DNA of 64,000 nt from Bosea sp. PAMC 26642 (GCF_001562255.1 NZ_CP014301.1:3224001-3288000); one strand, 5' to 3'; numbered from the stretch's first letter, positions 53,306 through 64,000 are shown. Translations and numbers: made by a program. The notes: generated by a model not told the origin, from the letters alone.

Positions 53306-54208
53306 ATGACGACGAAACACGCTGTTCTGTCCATGCTGGCCACTGCCGCGTGCTTGGCGGCGACAACTTCCGCCCACGCCGCAAGTACGACTCTCGATAA
53401 GATCAAGTCGAGCGGAACGCTGACGCTGGGCTATCGCGAGTCTTCCGTTCCCTTTGCCTATCTGGGCGCCGAGCAGAAGCCGGTTGGGCTGTCGATGGAC
53501 CTCTGCGCTGCCGTCGCGGACAAGGTCAAGGCGCAGTTGAACCTGCCCGCACTTAAGGTCGCCTATACGGCGGTCAACGCCTCCAACCGCATTCCGCTGA
53601 TCCAGAACGGCACCATCGACGTCGAGTGCGGCAGCACGACCAACACCGCCGACCGCCAGAAGCAGGTGGCATTCTCGGTGGCGACTTTTGCGAGCCAGCC
53701 GAGCTGGCTGACGACGAAAGCCACGGGCATCACGAACGCTGCCGGCCTCAAGGGCAAGACCGTGGTCGTGACGCAAGGCTCGCTCAACCTGGCGCTGGCA
53801 CAGAAGATCAGCAAGGAGGGGAGTCTCGACCTCACCTTCATTCAGGCCAAGGAGCAGGCCGAGTCACTGCTGATGCTGCGCACAGGGCGCGCGGCGGCCT
53901 GGTTCGAGGACAAGATCCTGCAAGCTGGGCTGGCGGCGGCCGCTCCCGATCCCAAAGCGCTTACCTTCCTGGCGGATCAGTATGGCGGAAACGACTATTA
54001 CGGCCTGATGCTTCCCAAGGACGATGCGGAATTCAAGGCCGTGGTCGACGGGGCGATCAAGGAGAAGATGGCATCGGGCGAATTCGCCAGGCTTTACGCC
54101 AAATGGTTCACCTCGCCGATTCCGCCCAACGGACAGAACCTCGCCCTTGAGATGAGCGAAGCCCTGAAGGCGCGCGTGGCCTCCCCCAGTGACGCGCTCA
54201 CGCCCTGA
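53306..54208 (+). CDS. Amino-acid ABC transporter substrate-binding protein, GltI type
   Basis: A 300-residue family-3 solute-binding protein. A Sec leader ends at SAHAAS. The start of the mature part, KIKSSGTLTLGYRESSVPFAYL, and VECGSTTNTADRQKQVAFS are typical of glutamate/aspartate receptors. AAAGGGG precedes the ATG at 53306. Two permeases follow. Confidence 0.88.
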   Translation: MTTKHAVLSMLATAACLAATTSAHAASTTLDKIKSSGTLTLGYRESSVPFAYLGAEQKPVGLSMDLCAAVADKVKAQLNLPALKVAYTAVNASNRIPLIQNGTIDVECGSTTNTADRQKQVAFSVATFASQPSWLTTKATGITNAAGLKGKTVVVTQGSLNLALAQKISKEGSLDLTFIQAKEQAESLLMLRTGRAAAWFEDKILQAGLAAAAPDPKALTFLADQYGGNDYYGLMLPKDDAEFKAVVDGAIKEKMASGEFARLYAKWFTSPIPPNGQNLALEMSEALKARVASPSDALTP

Positions 54209-54257
54209 GCCTGGAGCTCCAGGCCGCATATCGGATCGCAATCTTTAGGGGGCTGCC

Positions 54258-55058
54258 GTGTTCGACCTTCTTTTCGAGCGAGGACCCGATGGCGCGCTTT
54301 ACCTCGTTTGGCTTCTCTCCGGGCTGGGCTGGACGCTGGCGCTCGCCTTCTTCGGCTGGTTGTTCGCCTTCGTCATCGGAGTTTTCGTTGGCATCAACCG
54401 CACCAGGGCGCGCAGGGTCGTCTCTTTCGCCGCGCGGCTCTATGTCGAGATCTTCCGCAACACGCCCCTGCTGGTGCAGCTCTTTCTCTGGTACTTCGTC
54501 CTACCCGAGATGCTGCCGGCGACGGCCGGCGACTGGCTCAAGCAGATGCCACCGCCTTGGGGCTCCTTCGTCCCGGCGCTGATATGCCTCAGCTTCTACA
54601 CCGGAGCGCGGGTCGCCGAGCAGGTCCGGGCGGGCATCGAGGCGCTTCCGCGCGGCCAAAGCGAGGCCGCCGCCGCGCTGGGCCTAAAGCCCGGCCAGGT
54701 CTACCGGCACGTTATCGTGCCGCAGGCGCTGCGCATGATCGTGCCGAGCCTGACCAGCGAGGTCATGGGCATCTACAAGAATACCTCCGTTGCGCTGACG
54801 ATTGGCGTCATCGAACTGACCGCGCAGGCGCGCCAGATCAGCGAGGCGACGTTTCAGACTTTCGCCGCCTTCGCCTGGGCGACGTTGATCTACCTGGCTC
54901 TGGCGCTGGCCGCATATCAGTTGATGAGCATCATCGATGGCCGGCTGAAGATACCTAGTCATCAACCGGGCGCGCCGCGTCGGCCACGCGAGCCACCACT
55001 CGATACCGGCCTTTTCCCCTCCTCCGAAGCGCACATTCCCGCAGGAAACCGTCCGTGA
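54258..55058 (+). CDS. Amino-acid ABC transporter permease, GltJ type
   Basis: A 266-residue HisM-class permease. It shows EIFRNTPLLVQLFLWYF, the EAA-like loop EALPRGQSEAAAALGL and YKNTSVALTIGVIEL. A GTG start at 54258 follows TAGGGGG. The last 35 residues are a polar extension (rich in Pro and Arg) unusual for the family. It overlaps the next permease by four bases. Confidence 0.88.
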   Translation: MFDLLFERGPDGALYLVWLLSGLGWTLALAFFGWLFAFVIGVFVGINRTRARRVVSFAARLYVEIFRNTPLLVQLFLWYFVLPEMLPATAGDWLKQMPPPWGSFVPALICLSFYTGARVAEQVRAGIEALPRGQSEAAAALGLKPGQVYRHVIVPQALRMIVPSLTSEVMGIYKNTSVALTIGVIELTAQARQISEATFQTFAAFAWATLIYLALALAAYQLMSIIDGRLKIPSHQPGAPRRPREPPLDTGLFPSSEAHIPAGNRP

Positions 55059-55738
55059 ACTCGCTCGACTTCTCCGTGGTCTGGCAGTCCGCGCCGTACC
55101 TCTGGCAGGGCTTGCAATTCTCGCTCGCGCTAACGGCCGCGGCCTTCATCATCGGCATGGTCTTTGGCACGCTGCTGGCTTTGGCGCAGCATCTAGAACT
55201 CCCGGTTATCGCCCAGATCGCGCGCGGCTATGTCGCGCTGATGCGATCGGTTCCGCTGATCATGGTGCTGTTCTGGTTCTTCTTCCTGATGCCGCTGATG
55301 ATCGGCCATCTGAGCGGCAGCGGCCGACCCGTGCCGATCGGCGCGACCGCGACCGCCTTCGTCACCTTCGGCCTTTTCGAGGCAGCCTATTACTGCGAAA
55401 TCATCCGCTCAGGCCTTCGCGCCATCCCCAAGGGACAATATGAGGCGGCGCGCGCATTGTCGCTGGGAGCGATCAAGACTTACCGCCTCATCATCATGCC
55501 GCAGGTGGTGCGCGCGGTCAGCCCGATCCTGCTGACGCAGACCATCATCCTGTTCCAGGACACTTCGCTGGTCTACGTTCTGTCCCTCACGGACCTGCTG
55601 GGCGCAGCCTCGAAGATGTCCCAAATCAATGGGCGCCTGGTCGAGATGTATCTCGCTGTGGCGCTCGTCTACTTCCTGATTTGCAGTTCGGCGTCGCAGT
55701 TCGTCGCAAGTCTCGGCGGAAAGATCAGGCGCCACTAG
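55055..55738 (+). CDS. Amino-acid ABC transporter permease, GltK type
   Basis: A 227-residue HisQ-class permease with five membrane segments, YVALMRSVPLIMVLFWFFF and the loop GQYEAARALSLGAIKTYRLIIMPQ. The GTG start overlaps the upstream stop (GTGA). Its TAG stop lies within the CTAG target duplication of the IS element that follows, so the reading frame is not altered. The expected GltL ATPase gene is absent directly downstream; the insertion may have separated or replaced it. Confidence 0.88.
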   Translation: MNSLDFSVVWQSAPYLWQGLQFSLALTAAAFIIGMVFGTLLALAQHLELPVIAQIARGYVALMRSVPLIMVLFWFFFLMPLMIGHLSGSGRPVPIGATATAFVTFGLFEAAYYCEIIRSGLRAIPKGQYEAARALSLGAIKTYRLIIMPQVVRAVSPILLTQTIILFQDTSLVYVLSLTDLLGAASKMSQINGRLVEMYLAVALVYFLICSSASQFVASLGGKIRRH

Positions 55739-56574
55739 GGCTCGGACCCATAAAGTGGTTGGCATCGCCGGCTTGGTGTGATTCACGGCTTCCGGGAGGA
55801 AGCACGGATGAATCGGGATCGTTTCTGGCTCACGGACGCGCAATTTGAGCGGATCGAGCCACATTTGCCGACGGATACGCGTGGCAAGCCGCGTGTTGAT
55901 GATCGCCGGGTGATCAGCGGCATCGTCCACGTTCTCAAGTCCGGCGGGCGCTGGATCGATGCGCCACCCGACTATGGACCGCGCAAGACGCTCTACAACC
56001 GCTATGTCCGCTGGGCCGCCAAGGGCGTGTGGGTCGACCTCTTCCACGCGCTGGCCAGCGCCGGCGGTCCCCCGGCCCAGGTGCTGATCGATTCCTCCGC
56101 CGTCAAGGCGCACCGCTCGGCCTCGGGCGGAAAAGGGGGGAGCGAAACCAGGCCATCGGTCGTTCGCGCGGCGGCCGCACCACCAAAATCCACGCGCTGA
56201 CCGATCGCGACTGCCGGCCCATCGCCTTCCTGCTCACCGGAGGCCAGGTCGCCGATTGCACGGCCGGATCGGCTCTGCTGAAGCAGATGCCGGCCGCCCG
56301 CATCCTTCATGGCGACAAGGGCTACGACAGCAACGCCATTCGTCGGCAGGTCGAGGATAACGGCACGATGCCCAACATCCCGCCCAAGGCCAACCGGCGC
56401 TGGAAGAACTGCTTCTCGCCGGTCCTCTACCGCGATCGCAACGCCATCGAGCGCATGTTCTGCCGCCTCAAGGACTTCCGACGGGTCGCAACCCGATACG
56501 ACCGCCTCGCCGTCAACTTCCTCGCCGCCGTCTGCATCGCTGCAACCGTCAGTTACTGGTTATGAGTCCGGGCC
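55739..56574 (+). mobile_element. IS5-family insertion sequence (IS427-like group), complete
   Basis: An 836-bp element bounded by inverted repeats, GGCTCGGACCCATAA on the left and GGCCCGGACTCATAA (reverse complement) on the right, matching at 13 of 15 bases. It is flanked by a direct CTAG target duplication at 55735-55738 and 56575-56578, as expected for this group. One transposase is encoded in two overlapping frames. Intact ends, target duplication and open frames indicate a recent insertion. Confidence 0.92.
55808..56565 (+). CDS. IS5-family transposase, made by -1 frameshift (OrfA/OrfB)
   Basis: The first frame (55808-56200) opens with MNRDRFWLTDAQFERIEPHLP and carries the first catalytic aspartate in VLIDSSAVKAH. 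The second frame (open from before 56029 to 56565) gives RSRGGRTTKIHALTDRD, the second aspartate in HGDKGYDSN and the glutamate in RNAIERMFCRLKDFRRV. The switch would occur by a -1 slip at the A4G6 run at 56130-56139. Ribosomal frameshifting at such runs is the usual control in this group. GGGAGGA precedes the start. Confidence 0.88.
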
Positions 56575-56578
56575 CTAG

Positions 56579-56957
56579 AACTGCTTCACCGCCGCGTTCG
56601 AAAAACCTCAGTTTAGCTATTCGGACCGTCCACGAAATCGGCAGCAGGCGGGCAACCTTCCTAACCCGCACAAAGCCCTGGATACCGTCACAGCAAGTGG
56701 AATCGAGAACATTCACCTAAGGAGGATGTGTCCGGTCTTTGAATGGCATCAATACAAGCCTATTTCATTATAAGTCCGCACACTCGAGTAGAACAGCAAT
56801 AGCCGACATAAGTGCGATGCCCAGAAGCGGGCATTGCGAGATTGCAGTGGGCCGAGCCTGATCAACGAGAGACAGCGCTCTAATAATGTAACCGTGGACA
56901 AACGTTGCGAAACGCGAGCCGATTGATGATAATCTGATAGCGAACTTTCGGGGGTCG
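56579..56957. other. Spacer after the IS element, no gene seen
   Basis: The 379 bp between the IS and the lysR-like gene contain no frame with family resemblance. The region should hold the promoter of the LysR gene at 56958 and may keep a scar of the sequence formerly next to gltK-like DNA. Confidence 0.5.
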
Positions 56958-57908
56958 ATGGTGGGAACGAGCGCGCTCCAATCTCTCAACGGCCGGGCTG
57001 GCACGAAGATTCGTGCCAGCCTACCTCCGCTTGGCACTCTGCTGGCATTCCGAGCCGCATCGCATCATCGGAGTTTCGCTGGTGGCGCCCAAGAGCTGGG
57101 TGTAACTCCCTCCGCGATCAGCCATCACATTCAAAGGCTGGAAGAATTCCTAGGCGTCAAACTCTTTGACAGAGACGCCGGGAGAACCGTCCTGACGTCT
57201 GCCGGTTCATTGTACGCCCGCGAGGTCGAGCATGCCTTCGGCGTTCTGGCGAGCGCGACCAGCCTCGTGGCACCGCGCGCGCAGCATGGCCAATTGCTGA
57301 TCGCTGCCGGACCGAGCTTTGCCGCCAGATGGCTCCAACCGCGTCTTCCGGACTTCCTGCGCGCCAACCCCGACGCCAGGGTGCGCTTGTCGACGCTATG
57401 CTACCGCGACGACATCGAGGCCGACCGGTTCGACATCGCGATCGCTTATGGACGCCCGGCCGACAGCCAAAAGCTCGTGGAGCCCCTGATCACCGAGAGA
57501 CTGCGCCCCATGTGCAGCCCCGAACTTGCCGTCGCGATCCGCGCTGCGGAGGATCTTGCGAGAGTTCCGCTCATCCACTCCGTGAATGCTCTGACCTGGC
57601 CGGATTATCTGCGACGGATCGGTCAGGACGGGCTGCAGGGCGCCAACGACATCTGGCTCGATCAGTCCGACATGGCGATCGAGGCCGCCGTTCAGGGCGC
57701 CGGTGTCATTCTCGAAAGCCGGGTTCTGGCAAGCGCAGAACTGGACAGCGGAAAGCTCGTCGCGCTCTTCGACGAAGAGGGCCACAGCTTCGACGTGACG
57801 ACGTATTATCTGGTCAAGGCCCGCAAGCAGCACCGCACCAATCAGGTCAACGCATTCGAGCGCTGGCTCAAGACGGCCGTAGACAGATACCAAGGCTCGG
57901 TAGGATAA
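56958..57908 (+). CDS. LysR-family transcriptional regulator, GcvA-like (copy B)
   Basis: A 316-residue LysR protein with SFAGGAQELGVTPSAISHHI as DNA-binding helix-turn-helix and LEEFLGVKLFDRDAGRTVLT. It is a clear full-length paralogue of copy A at 50712. The start at 56958 follows CGGGGG. It converges with the DHDPS-like gene at 58125, from which it is separated by 216 bp of apparently empty sequence. It may control the divergent aminotransferase clusters on either side of the IS. Confidence 0.87.
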   Translation: MVGTSALQSLNGRAGTKIRASLPPLGTLLAFRAASHHRSFAGGAQELGVTPSAISHHIQRLEEFLGVKLFDRDAGRTVLTSAGSLYAREVEHAFGVLASATSLVAPRAQHGQLLIAAGPSFAARWLQPRLPDFLRANPDARVRLSTLCYRDDIEADRFDIAIAYGRPADSQKLVEPLITERLRPMCSPELAVAIRAAEDLARVPLIHSVNALTWPDYLRRIGQDGLQGANDIWLDQSDMAIEAAVQGAGVILESRVLASAELDSGKLVALFDEEGHSFDVTTYYLVKARKQHRTNQVNAFERWLKTAVDRYQGSVG

Positions 57909-58124
57909 CTGGCCTGGTGATCCGGCCAGAAGGCGGACGGTGCAGGCACTCCCAGTTTGCTCGGGACCACCGCCGTCATCCTGAGCGAACGATGGTCGAC
58001 CCGGAAATCCATCCTACGGCTGTGGTGGTGCCTTACGATGGATCCCTGATCCGCACCGCGGCACGGCTTGCCGGGACGACGTGAGCGGGGAAAACGGATA
58101 TATTTCAAATCCAGCGTTGCGGTC

Positions 58125-59018
58125 TCAGTCGAACGCGACCGCCGCGATCTCGTCCAGCGCTTTTTTGGCGCGCTCCAGCGTTGCTGCGCTCGCGCGCTGC
58201 AGCGGCGCCCTGACCGGGCCGACCGTATGTCCGATCAGTGCCATCGCATCCTTCAGCGGCCCCGGATGATTGGCGGTATAGAGCGCATCGACCAGTCCGA
58301 GCAGCGCGTAATGCCCCTGCCGCGCGGCGGTCAGATTGCCTCGTTGCGTGACTTCTAGCAGCTTGCGATGGAAGGCTGGCACCAGGTTCGACGTCATGAA
58401 GATGCCGCCGGGGCTGCCCAGTAGAAAGGTCGGGAAGCCGAGATCGTCATCGCCCGACATGATCGCGATCCGTTCGCCGACCGCGCGGATTTTCGCCGAA
58501 ACGATCGCCAAATCCCGCTCGCATTCCTTTAGGGCGACGATCGAGGGTATCGCTGCGAGGCTCTCCAGCAGCGGGATGTCGAGCGTGATGCCCGTCCGCC
58601 CCGAATTGTTGTAGGCGACGATCGGGATGGAGGTCGCACCGGCGACCCGCTTGAAATGCTCGACGATCCCAGTGGGGCTGGCCTTGATGTAGTAGGACGG
58701 CAGGACGAGCACCGCGCTCGCGCCGGCATCAGCGGCATAGCGCGCCGTCTCCTGGACCTCGCGCGTGCCGGGCGCCAGCGCGCCGATGATCACCGGCACT
58801 CGCCGCGCCGTCTGGTCGAGCGCGATATCGATCACGCGCTGGCGCTCGGTCGGCGTCAGGCTGACGAACTCGCCACTTCCGCCGATGACGAGCAGGCCGG
58901 CAGCGCCCTCGACGATCTGATAGTCGATCAGCTTGCGGAGCGTCGCCTCGTCAATCTCGTCGGCTTCGGTCAGGGGCGTCACGATGGCGGTGTAGATGCC
59001 GTTGGGCGTAAACTTCAT
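58125..59018 (-). CDS. Dihydrodipicolinate synthase family protein (second copy)
   Basis: A 297-residue DapA-like aldolase. The Schiff-base lysine is Lys164 in IVALKECERD and the catalytic tyrosine Tyr136 in VAYNNSGRTG; GGSGEFVSLT replaces the usual GTTGE loop. It differs from the copy at 2449. It is the last gene of a minus-strand run SBP-aminotransferase-GH88-like-DapA-like, so a catabolic role is likely. Confidence 0.86.
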   Translation of the reverse strand: MKFTPNGIYTAIVTPLTEADEIDEATLRKLIDYQIVEGAAGLLVIGGSGEFVSLTPTERQRVIDIALDQTARRVPVIIGALAPGTREVQETARYAADAGASAVLVLPSYYIKASPTGIVEHFKRVAGATSIPIVAYNNSGRTGITLDIPLLESLAAIPSIVALKECERDLAIVSAKIRAVGERIAIMSGDDDLGFPTFLLGSPGGIFMTSNLVPAFHRKLLEVTQRGNLTAARQGHYALLGLVDALYTANHPGPLKDAMALIGHTVGPVRAPLQRASAATLERAKKALDEIAAVAFD

Positions 59019-59052
59019 AGGATGATCCCGTCTGCAGCGTTCATTTCAAGTG

Positions 59053-60228
59053 TCAGTCTTTGAGGGCGAGGACCGACCAGTCGTCCGACAATTCCCGGAA
59101 GAGGCATTCGGCGATCCAGTAGTTGCCGTAGGGCATCACGTCTTGCTGCGGGAAGCGGCCGAGGCGCGGCTTTCCGGGCTCGATATGGCGCATCCGGCCC
59201 CAGCTGCCGTGGAGCAACACGCCGCCCGGCGACAGGAAGTTGTCGAGCAGTGCTTGGAGCGTTTCCTGCGCGACCGTTCGGTACCTTTCGGCCCGATCCG
59301 GCAGCCAGCGCGCCAGCCGCATCAGATTCGCGGTCGCTATCGCCGCCGCACAGGAATCATAGGGCAGCTTGTCGCGCTCTGGATCCTGGTAATCGTAGTG
59401 CGGAATCCATCCCGGCGGAACATTGGCGACATACCAGTCGGCCGCACGCCGGGCCGCGTCGAGGTAGCGCGGATCGCCGCTGGCCTCGAAACCATGGGCA
59501 TAGCCGAGCATCGCCCAGCCCTGGCCGCGCGCCCAGACGCTGTCGTTGCTCCAGCCTTGCAGGCTGAAGAGCCCGGCCACGGCGCGCGTGTTGGGATCGA
59601 GTGCTGCGGCATGGCAACTCGAGCCGTCGGCGCGGACCAGGCCTACTTCGAGAACGGTGTCGAGGTGGCGAAAGGCGAGTTCGCCGCGCGCGGGCTCCCA
59701 TTGGGCGGCCCACAGCATGGACGGAAGGTTGAGGCCGGTGTCGATGACGATGCGGTCCGCATTGGCGATCTGGAGAAACGCCTGCGCCTTGCGGTCAAAG
59801 ATGTTCGCGAAGTTATCCCCGCCCTTGAGCATCCAGTCCTTGAGCGCGGCATCGCCCGTGACTTTGAACCCCAGCGTCAGCGCGTAATACATGTCGAGAC
59901 CGGTCGAGGAGAAGACCGTGGGATGCCGCGCAAGAACCGGGCCGATCCGCCGGCAGATGTCCATTGCGGCATCGCCGTAGCGCTGGCTTTTCGTCAGCGC
60001 GTGCAGGAGCCAGAGGCGCCCAGCGAGGAAACCAGCCCACTGGAAATCGGCCCAGCTGTTCCAGACATAATCCGCGTCGAAGCTGTAGCCGCCGGTCATG
60101 GCATTGAGCCGTGGAACGCCGGGGCTCGACGCCATCTCGTCGCACAGAGCGTCGGCGCCGCTGCAGAGCGTCCGAAGGCCTTTTTCGAGCGCAAGCCGAT
60201 AGGTCGAGGAGGCAGGTCTGTTCGTCAT
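59053..60228 (-). CDS. Glycoside-hydrolase family 88-like protein
   Basis: A 391-residue alpha/alpha-barrel protein resembling unsaturated glucuronyl hydrolases. Matching stretches are STGLDMYYALTLGFKVTGD, VIDTGLNLPSMLWAA, NDSVWARGQGWAMLGYAHG and YDSCAAAIATANLMRLA. The two aspartates expected at the active site (in GLDMY and VIDTG) are kept. There is no signal peptide, so action would be on an imported unsaturated sugar in the cytoplasm. Its position between an aminotransferase and an aldolase-like gene is unusual for this family. Confidence 0.8.
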   Translation of the reverse strand: MTNRPASSTYRLALEKGLRTLCSGADALCDEMASSPGVPRLNAMTGGYSFDADYVWNSWADFQWAGFLAGRLWLLHALTKSQRYGDAAMDICRRIGPVLARHPTVFSSTGLDMYYALTLGFKVTGDAALKDWMLKGGDNFANIFDRKAQAFLQIANADRIVIDTGLNLPSMLWAAQWEPARGELAFRHLDTVLEVGLVRADGSSCHAAALDPNTRAVAGLFSLQGWSNDSVWARGQGWAMLGYAHGFEASGDPRYLDAARRAADWYVANVPPGWIPHYDYQDPERDKLPYDSCAAAIATANLMRLARWLPDRAERYRTVAQETLQALLDNFLSPGGVLLHGSWGRMRHIEPGKPRLGRFPQQDVMPYGNYWIAECLFRELSDDWSVLALKD

Positions 60229-60237
60229 GGTGCGCGC

Positions 60238-61572
<1,335 letters not shown>

Positions 61573-61587
61573 TCAGCGCTGAACGCG

Positions 61588-62637
61588 CTACCGGAAGGGT
61601 GGGCTGATCAGCAGCCCGCCGTCGCGCCAGAGACGGTTCACGCCGCGATCGAGGCCGATGGGCGCGATATTGCGGTCATAGCTTTCGGCGTAGTTGCCGA
61701 CTTGCTCGATGATCCGGACCGCCCAGTCGTTGTCGAGACCCAGGGCCTCGCCGAGATTGTCCAGTTTTCCGGCAAACCGCTGGATAACCGGATCGGCGCT
61801 TCCCGCCGTCCGCGCTCGAATCTCGCGTGAGCTCAGCCCGAGTTCCTCCGCCTCGATCATGGCGTTCAAGCTCCAGCGGACGATGTTTGCCCACTGCTGA
61901 TCCCCATTCTTGACAGACGGGCCCAACGGTTCTTTCGAAATGACGTCGGGCAATATGACATGGGCCTTGGCATCGGTGAGGACCGAGCGGATCGCCGCGA
62001 GTTGCGAGCGATCGCTGGTGACGGCGTCGCAACGGCCGGCGACATAGGCGTCGCGCACCGCATCGGTCTCGGAATAGGCGACAGGTTCGTATTTCAGCTT
62101 CCGGGAGGCGAAGAAATCAGCAAGCCCCTTTTCGGTCGAGGTGCCTTGGACGACGCAGATAGTGGCGCCGTTGAGTTCAGTCGCCACCTTAATTCCCGAG
62201 GTAGCCTTCACCATGAAGCCCTGGCCGTCATGAAAATTGACGCCGGTGAAATTCAACCCGGTCCGCGTGTTCCTGTCCAAGGTCCATGTCGTGTTCCGCG
62301 ACAGCAGGTCTATCTCGCCAGATTGCAGCGCGATGAACCGGTCCTTGGCGTTCAGCGGAAGGAATTGGACCTTATCCGACTTGCCGAGTACCGCGGCTGC
62401 GACGGCTTTGCAGAGATCTACGTCGAGACCCTGCCAGGCGCCGGACTTATCGACAAAGGCGAAGCCGGCGAGACCGACATGGATACCGCATCGAATGGCC
62501 CCTCGCGACTTCACCCCGTCGAGCACCGAAGCGCTCTGAGCAAATGACGACGTGACCGCGACGGAGCCGGCAAGGCAGAAGAGAAGGCGTAATGATGATT
62601 TCGCAATGAAGCGAAGCAACGTCTTGCTGATGGCCAT
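61588..62637 (-). CDS. Amino-acid ABC transporter substrate-binding protein, AapJ/BztA type
   Basis: A 349-residue binding protein of the general L-amino-acid class. A leader ends at TSSFAQS. Hallmarks are GVKSRGAIRCGIHVGLAGFA, SRNTTWTLDRNTRTGLNFTG and HDGQGFMVK. The ATG at 62637 follows GGAGGA; a longer frame lacks such a site. No Aap permease or ATPase is adjacent, so the receptor must pair with subunits encoded elsewhere. Confidence 0.87.
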   Translation of the reverse strand: MAISKTLLRFIAKSSLRLLFCLAGSVAVTSSFAQSASVLDGVKSRGAIRCGIHVGLAGFAFVDKSGAWQGLDVDLCKAVAAAVLGKSDKVQFLPLNAKDRFIALQSGEIDLLSRNTTWTLDRNTRTGLNFTGVNFHDGQGFMVKATSGIKVATELNGATICVVQGTSTEKGLADFFASRKLKYEPVAYSETDAVRDAYVAGRCDAVTSDRSQLAAIRSVLTDAKAHVILPDVISKEPLGPSVKNGDQQWANIVRWSLNAMIEAEELGLSSREIRARTAGSADPVIQRFAGKLDNLGEALGLDNDWAVRIIEQVGNYAESYDRNIAPIGLDRGVNRLWRDGGLLISPPFR

Positions 62638-63003
62638 GGAACCGTCCTCCGTGAACCCTTGAGGGATCATTGGAGCCGTCTGTAGGCCAGTTCAAAAAAC
62701 TAAGCCTCTCCACAGTATTCCTCAACCAAGACGAGCAATCCAAACCGAAAGAGGAATATAACCGCGCAATTTCAGAGTTTTATGAGCTCGAAAAACTTGA
62801 AGGCTAGGCGCAGAAATCCTCCGAAAGTGAGCGTCGAGAAGTCTCCCGACGGACCGGCTCCGCCGCTCTTAAGACCAAATTGCGAAGGTGACGGCGACGC
62901 CGAAATCCAGAAAGACGGCTCGATCCTGACAATTTTTGCCTACCGATGCCGCGATGAAGCGATCCTCAGCGCCGACCACGACGCCTCTTCACAGCCGGCC
63001 AGT
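62638..63003. other. Spacer upstream of the AapJ-like gene
   Basis: About 366 bp that should hold the promoter of the minus-strand unit. A plus-strand frame starting at 62782 enters the aldehyde dehydrogenase gene antisense and looks like a shadow. No other gene was recognised. Confidence 0.45.
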
Positions 63004-64000
63004 CTAGTTGGGCAACTGCGCGAGCTGCGAGACAAACTTGGTGTTGAGGTAGCTGTCCAGGGTCTCAGCACCGCCCTCGCTGCCGTAACCGCTGTCGTTG
63101 ATCCCGCCGAAAGGCGTTTCGGGCAATGACAATCCAAAATGGTTGACGCTCACCATCCCGGCAGCCAACGCCCGCGAGCTGTGTTGTGCCCGCTCTTGCG
63201 ATCTCGTGAAGACGTAGGATGCGAGGCCAAAAGGCAAACTGTTGGCGCGGCAAATCACGTCCTCGAAGTTCGTAAAACGAGATACGACTGCAATTGGACC
63301 GAACGGCTCCTCGGTCATGAGTCGCGTCCCTTCGGTGGCTCCCGCAACGACCGTGGGAGCGTAGAAGAATCCACGGTTCCCCAGCCTCTCGCCGCCGACC
63401 GCTATTGTCGCCCCGCGCTCGCGAGCATCGGACACCAGGCTTTCGATCGCTCCGACCCTGCGCTCGTGGCACAGGGGCCCCATCTGAACGCCTTCCTCGA
63501 ACCCGGAGCCCACGCGGGTCTTGGCGATTGTCGCGACAAACTGTGACAGGAACTGATCGTGGACTTTGTCTTGCACATAGAACCGTGTCGGCGAAATGCA
63601 GACCTGGCCGGCATTGCGCACTTTCTGCATTGCCAAGGCTGTAGCAGCCGCATCGATGTCCGCATCGTCATAAACGATCACGGGAGCGTGGCCTCCCAAT
63701 TCCATCGTCGCGCGCTTCATATGCAGTCCCGCCAGCGCGGCCAGCTGCTTGCCGACCGCAACAGAGCCCGTGAACGAGATTTTCTTCACGAGGGGATGCC
63801 GCAGCAGCGCCTCCGAGATCGCGGCCGGCTCGCCCCAAACGATGTTGATGCAACCCGCCGGCAGTCCGGCCTCTTCCATCAGCCGCGCTAGGGCGACAAC
63901 AGCCGAGGGCGAGTCTTCCGGCCCCTTCAAGACCATTGTGCATCCGCTCGCCACGGCCGCGACGACCTTGCGCAGCGCCTGGCTGAACGGAAAATTCCAT
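63004..64000 (-). CDS. NAD(P)-dependent aldehyde dehydrogenase (semialdehyde-dehydrogenase-like), 3' part
   Basis: The start lies beyond the window; 332 residues are visible. The coenzyme-binding [12 protein letters not shown], the catalytic glutamate in MELGGHAP and the nucleophilic cysteine in [11 protein letters not shown] are present, as is [10 protein letters not shown]. The spacing fits succinate- or 2-oxoglutarate-semialdehyde dehydrogenases. In context it could oxidise an aldehyde formed by the transaminase next door. Confidence 0.9.
   Translation of the reverse strand, partial: WNFPFSQALRKVVAAVASGCTMVLKGPEDSPSAVVALARLMEEAGLPAGCINIVWGEPAAISEALLRHPLVKKISFTGSVAVGKQLAALAGLHMKRATMELGGHAPVIVYDDADIDAAATALAMQKVRNAGQVCISPTRFYVQDKVHDQFLSQFVATIAKTRVGSGFEEGVQMGPLCHERRVGAIESLVSDARERGATIAVGGERLGNRGFFYAPTVVAGATEGTRLMTEEPFGPIAVVSRFTNFEDVICRANSLPFGLASYVFTRSQERAQHSSRALAAGMVSVNHFGLSLPETPFGGINDSGYGSEGGAETLDSYLNTKFVSQLAQLPN

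Noticed and set aside
62782..63129. Plus-strand frame of 115 codons upstream of the AapJ-like gene
   Set aside because: Its last third is antisense to the aldehyde dehydrogenase, there is no ribosome site and no family resemblance.

Overview
The window is GC-rich DNA with short spacers, many four-base start/stop overlaps and a large load of ABC importers, paired with short-chain dehydrogenases and IclR, GntR, LacI and LysR regulators. This fits an alphaproteobacterium, most likely of the Rhizobiales and perhaps Bosea-like; the genus is a guess from protein style. No rRNA, tRNA, CRISPR array or replication origin was seen. The region reads as an accessory catabolic island: about seven uptake-plus-enzyme modules, each mostly with its own regulator and operator palindromes.

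Layout. (1) 1-700: 3' end of a TRAP large permease. (2) 811-11386: a sugar-type binding protein (minus strand) divergent from a dihydrodipicolinate-synthase-like aldolase, a LivHMGJF branched-chain-type importer with LivM and LivG fused, an FAD-linked oxidase and two sugar-type permeases. (3) 11609-27736: a module that appears to be a GntR regulon. It holds a hydratase, two SDRs, two flavin reductases, a luciferase-like monooxygenase, a 100-residue unknown protein, the GntR regulator, a sugar ABC importer, two Gfo/Idh/MocA dehydrogenases, a metallo-beta-lactamase-fold hydrolase, another SDR, a frameshifted UgpC-type ATPase and DhaK/DhaL. Five copies of a GATTGTCTACAATC-like palindrome sit in front of its transcription units. 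(4) 28024-34921: an IclR-linked module with a dimeric-barrel protein, an SDR, a Tau/Ssu-type importer, an MBL hydrolase and an FAH-family hydrolase resembling 2,4-diketo-3-deoxy-sugar-acid hydrolases. (5) 35150-41209: decayed SDR and flavin-reductase remnants, an IclR regulator, an FAD oxidoreductase and a sugar importer without ATPase. (6) 41230-49321: a CoA-transferase, a LacI regulator with a perfect 26-bp palindrome, a MaoC-like protein, a ribose-type importer and a thiamine-diphosphate enzyme. (7) 49480-64000: mobile-element debris, two paralogous LysR regulators, two paralogous dialkylglycine-decarboxylase-like aminotransferases, a Glt-type importer without ATPase, an intact IS5-family element inserted at the gltK-like stop codon, a second DHDPS-like gene, a GH88-like hydrolase, an AapJ-like binding protein and a partial aldehyde dehydrogenase.

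How it fits together. Each module seems to import a small organic substrate (sugar, sugar acid or amino acid), oxidise it with NAD(P)- or FAD-dependent dehydrogenases, open lactones or esters with MBL/FAH hydrolases, and cleave the product with aldolase-like enzymes. Modules 3 and 4/5 share paralogous SDR, MBL and flavin-reductase genes, some now decaying, which suggests duplication and loss. Module 3, with a predicted flavin-dependent monooxygenase and a DhaKL-type kinase under one operator family, is the best candidate for an undescribed catabolic pathway.
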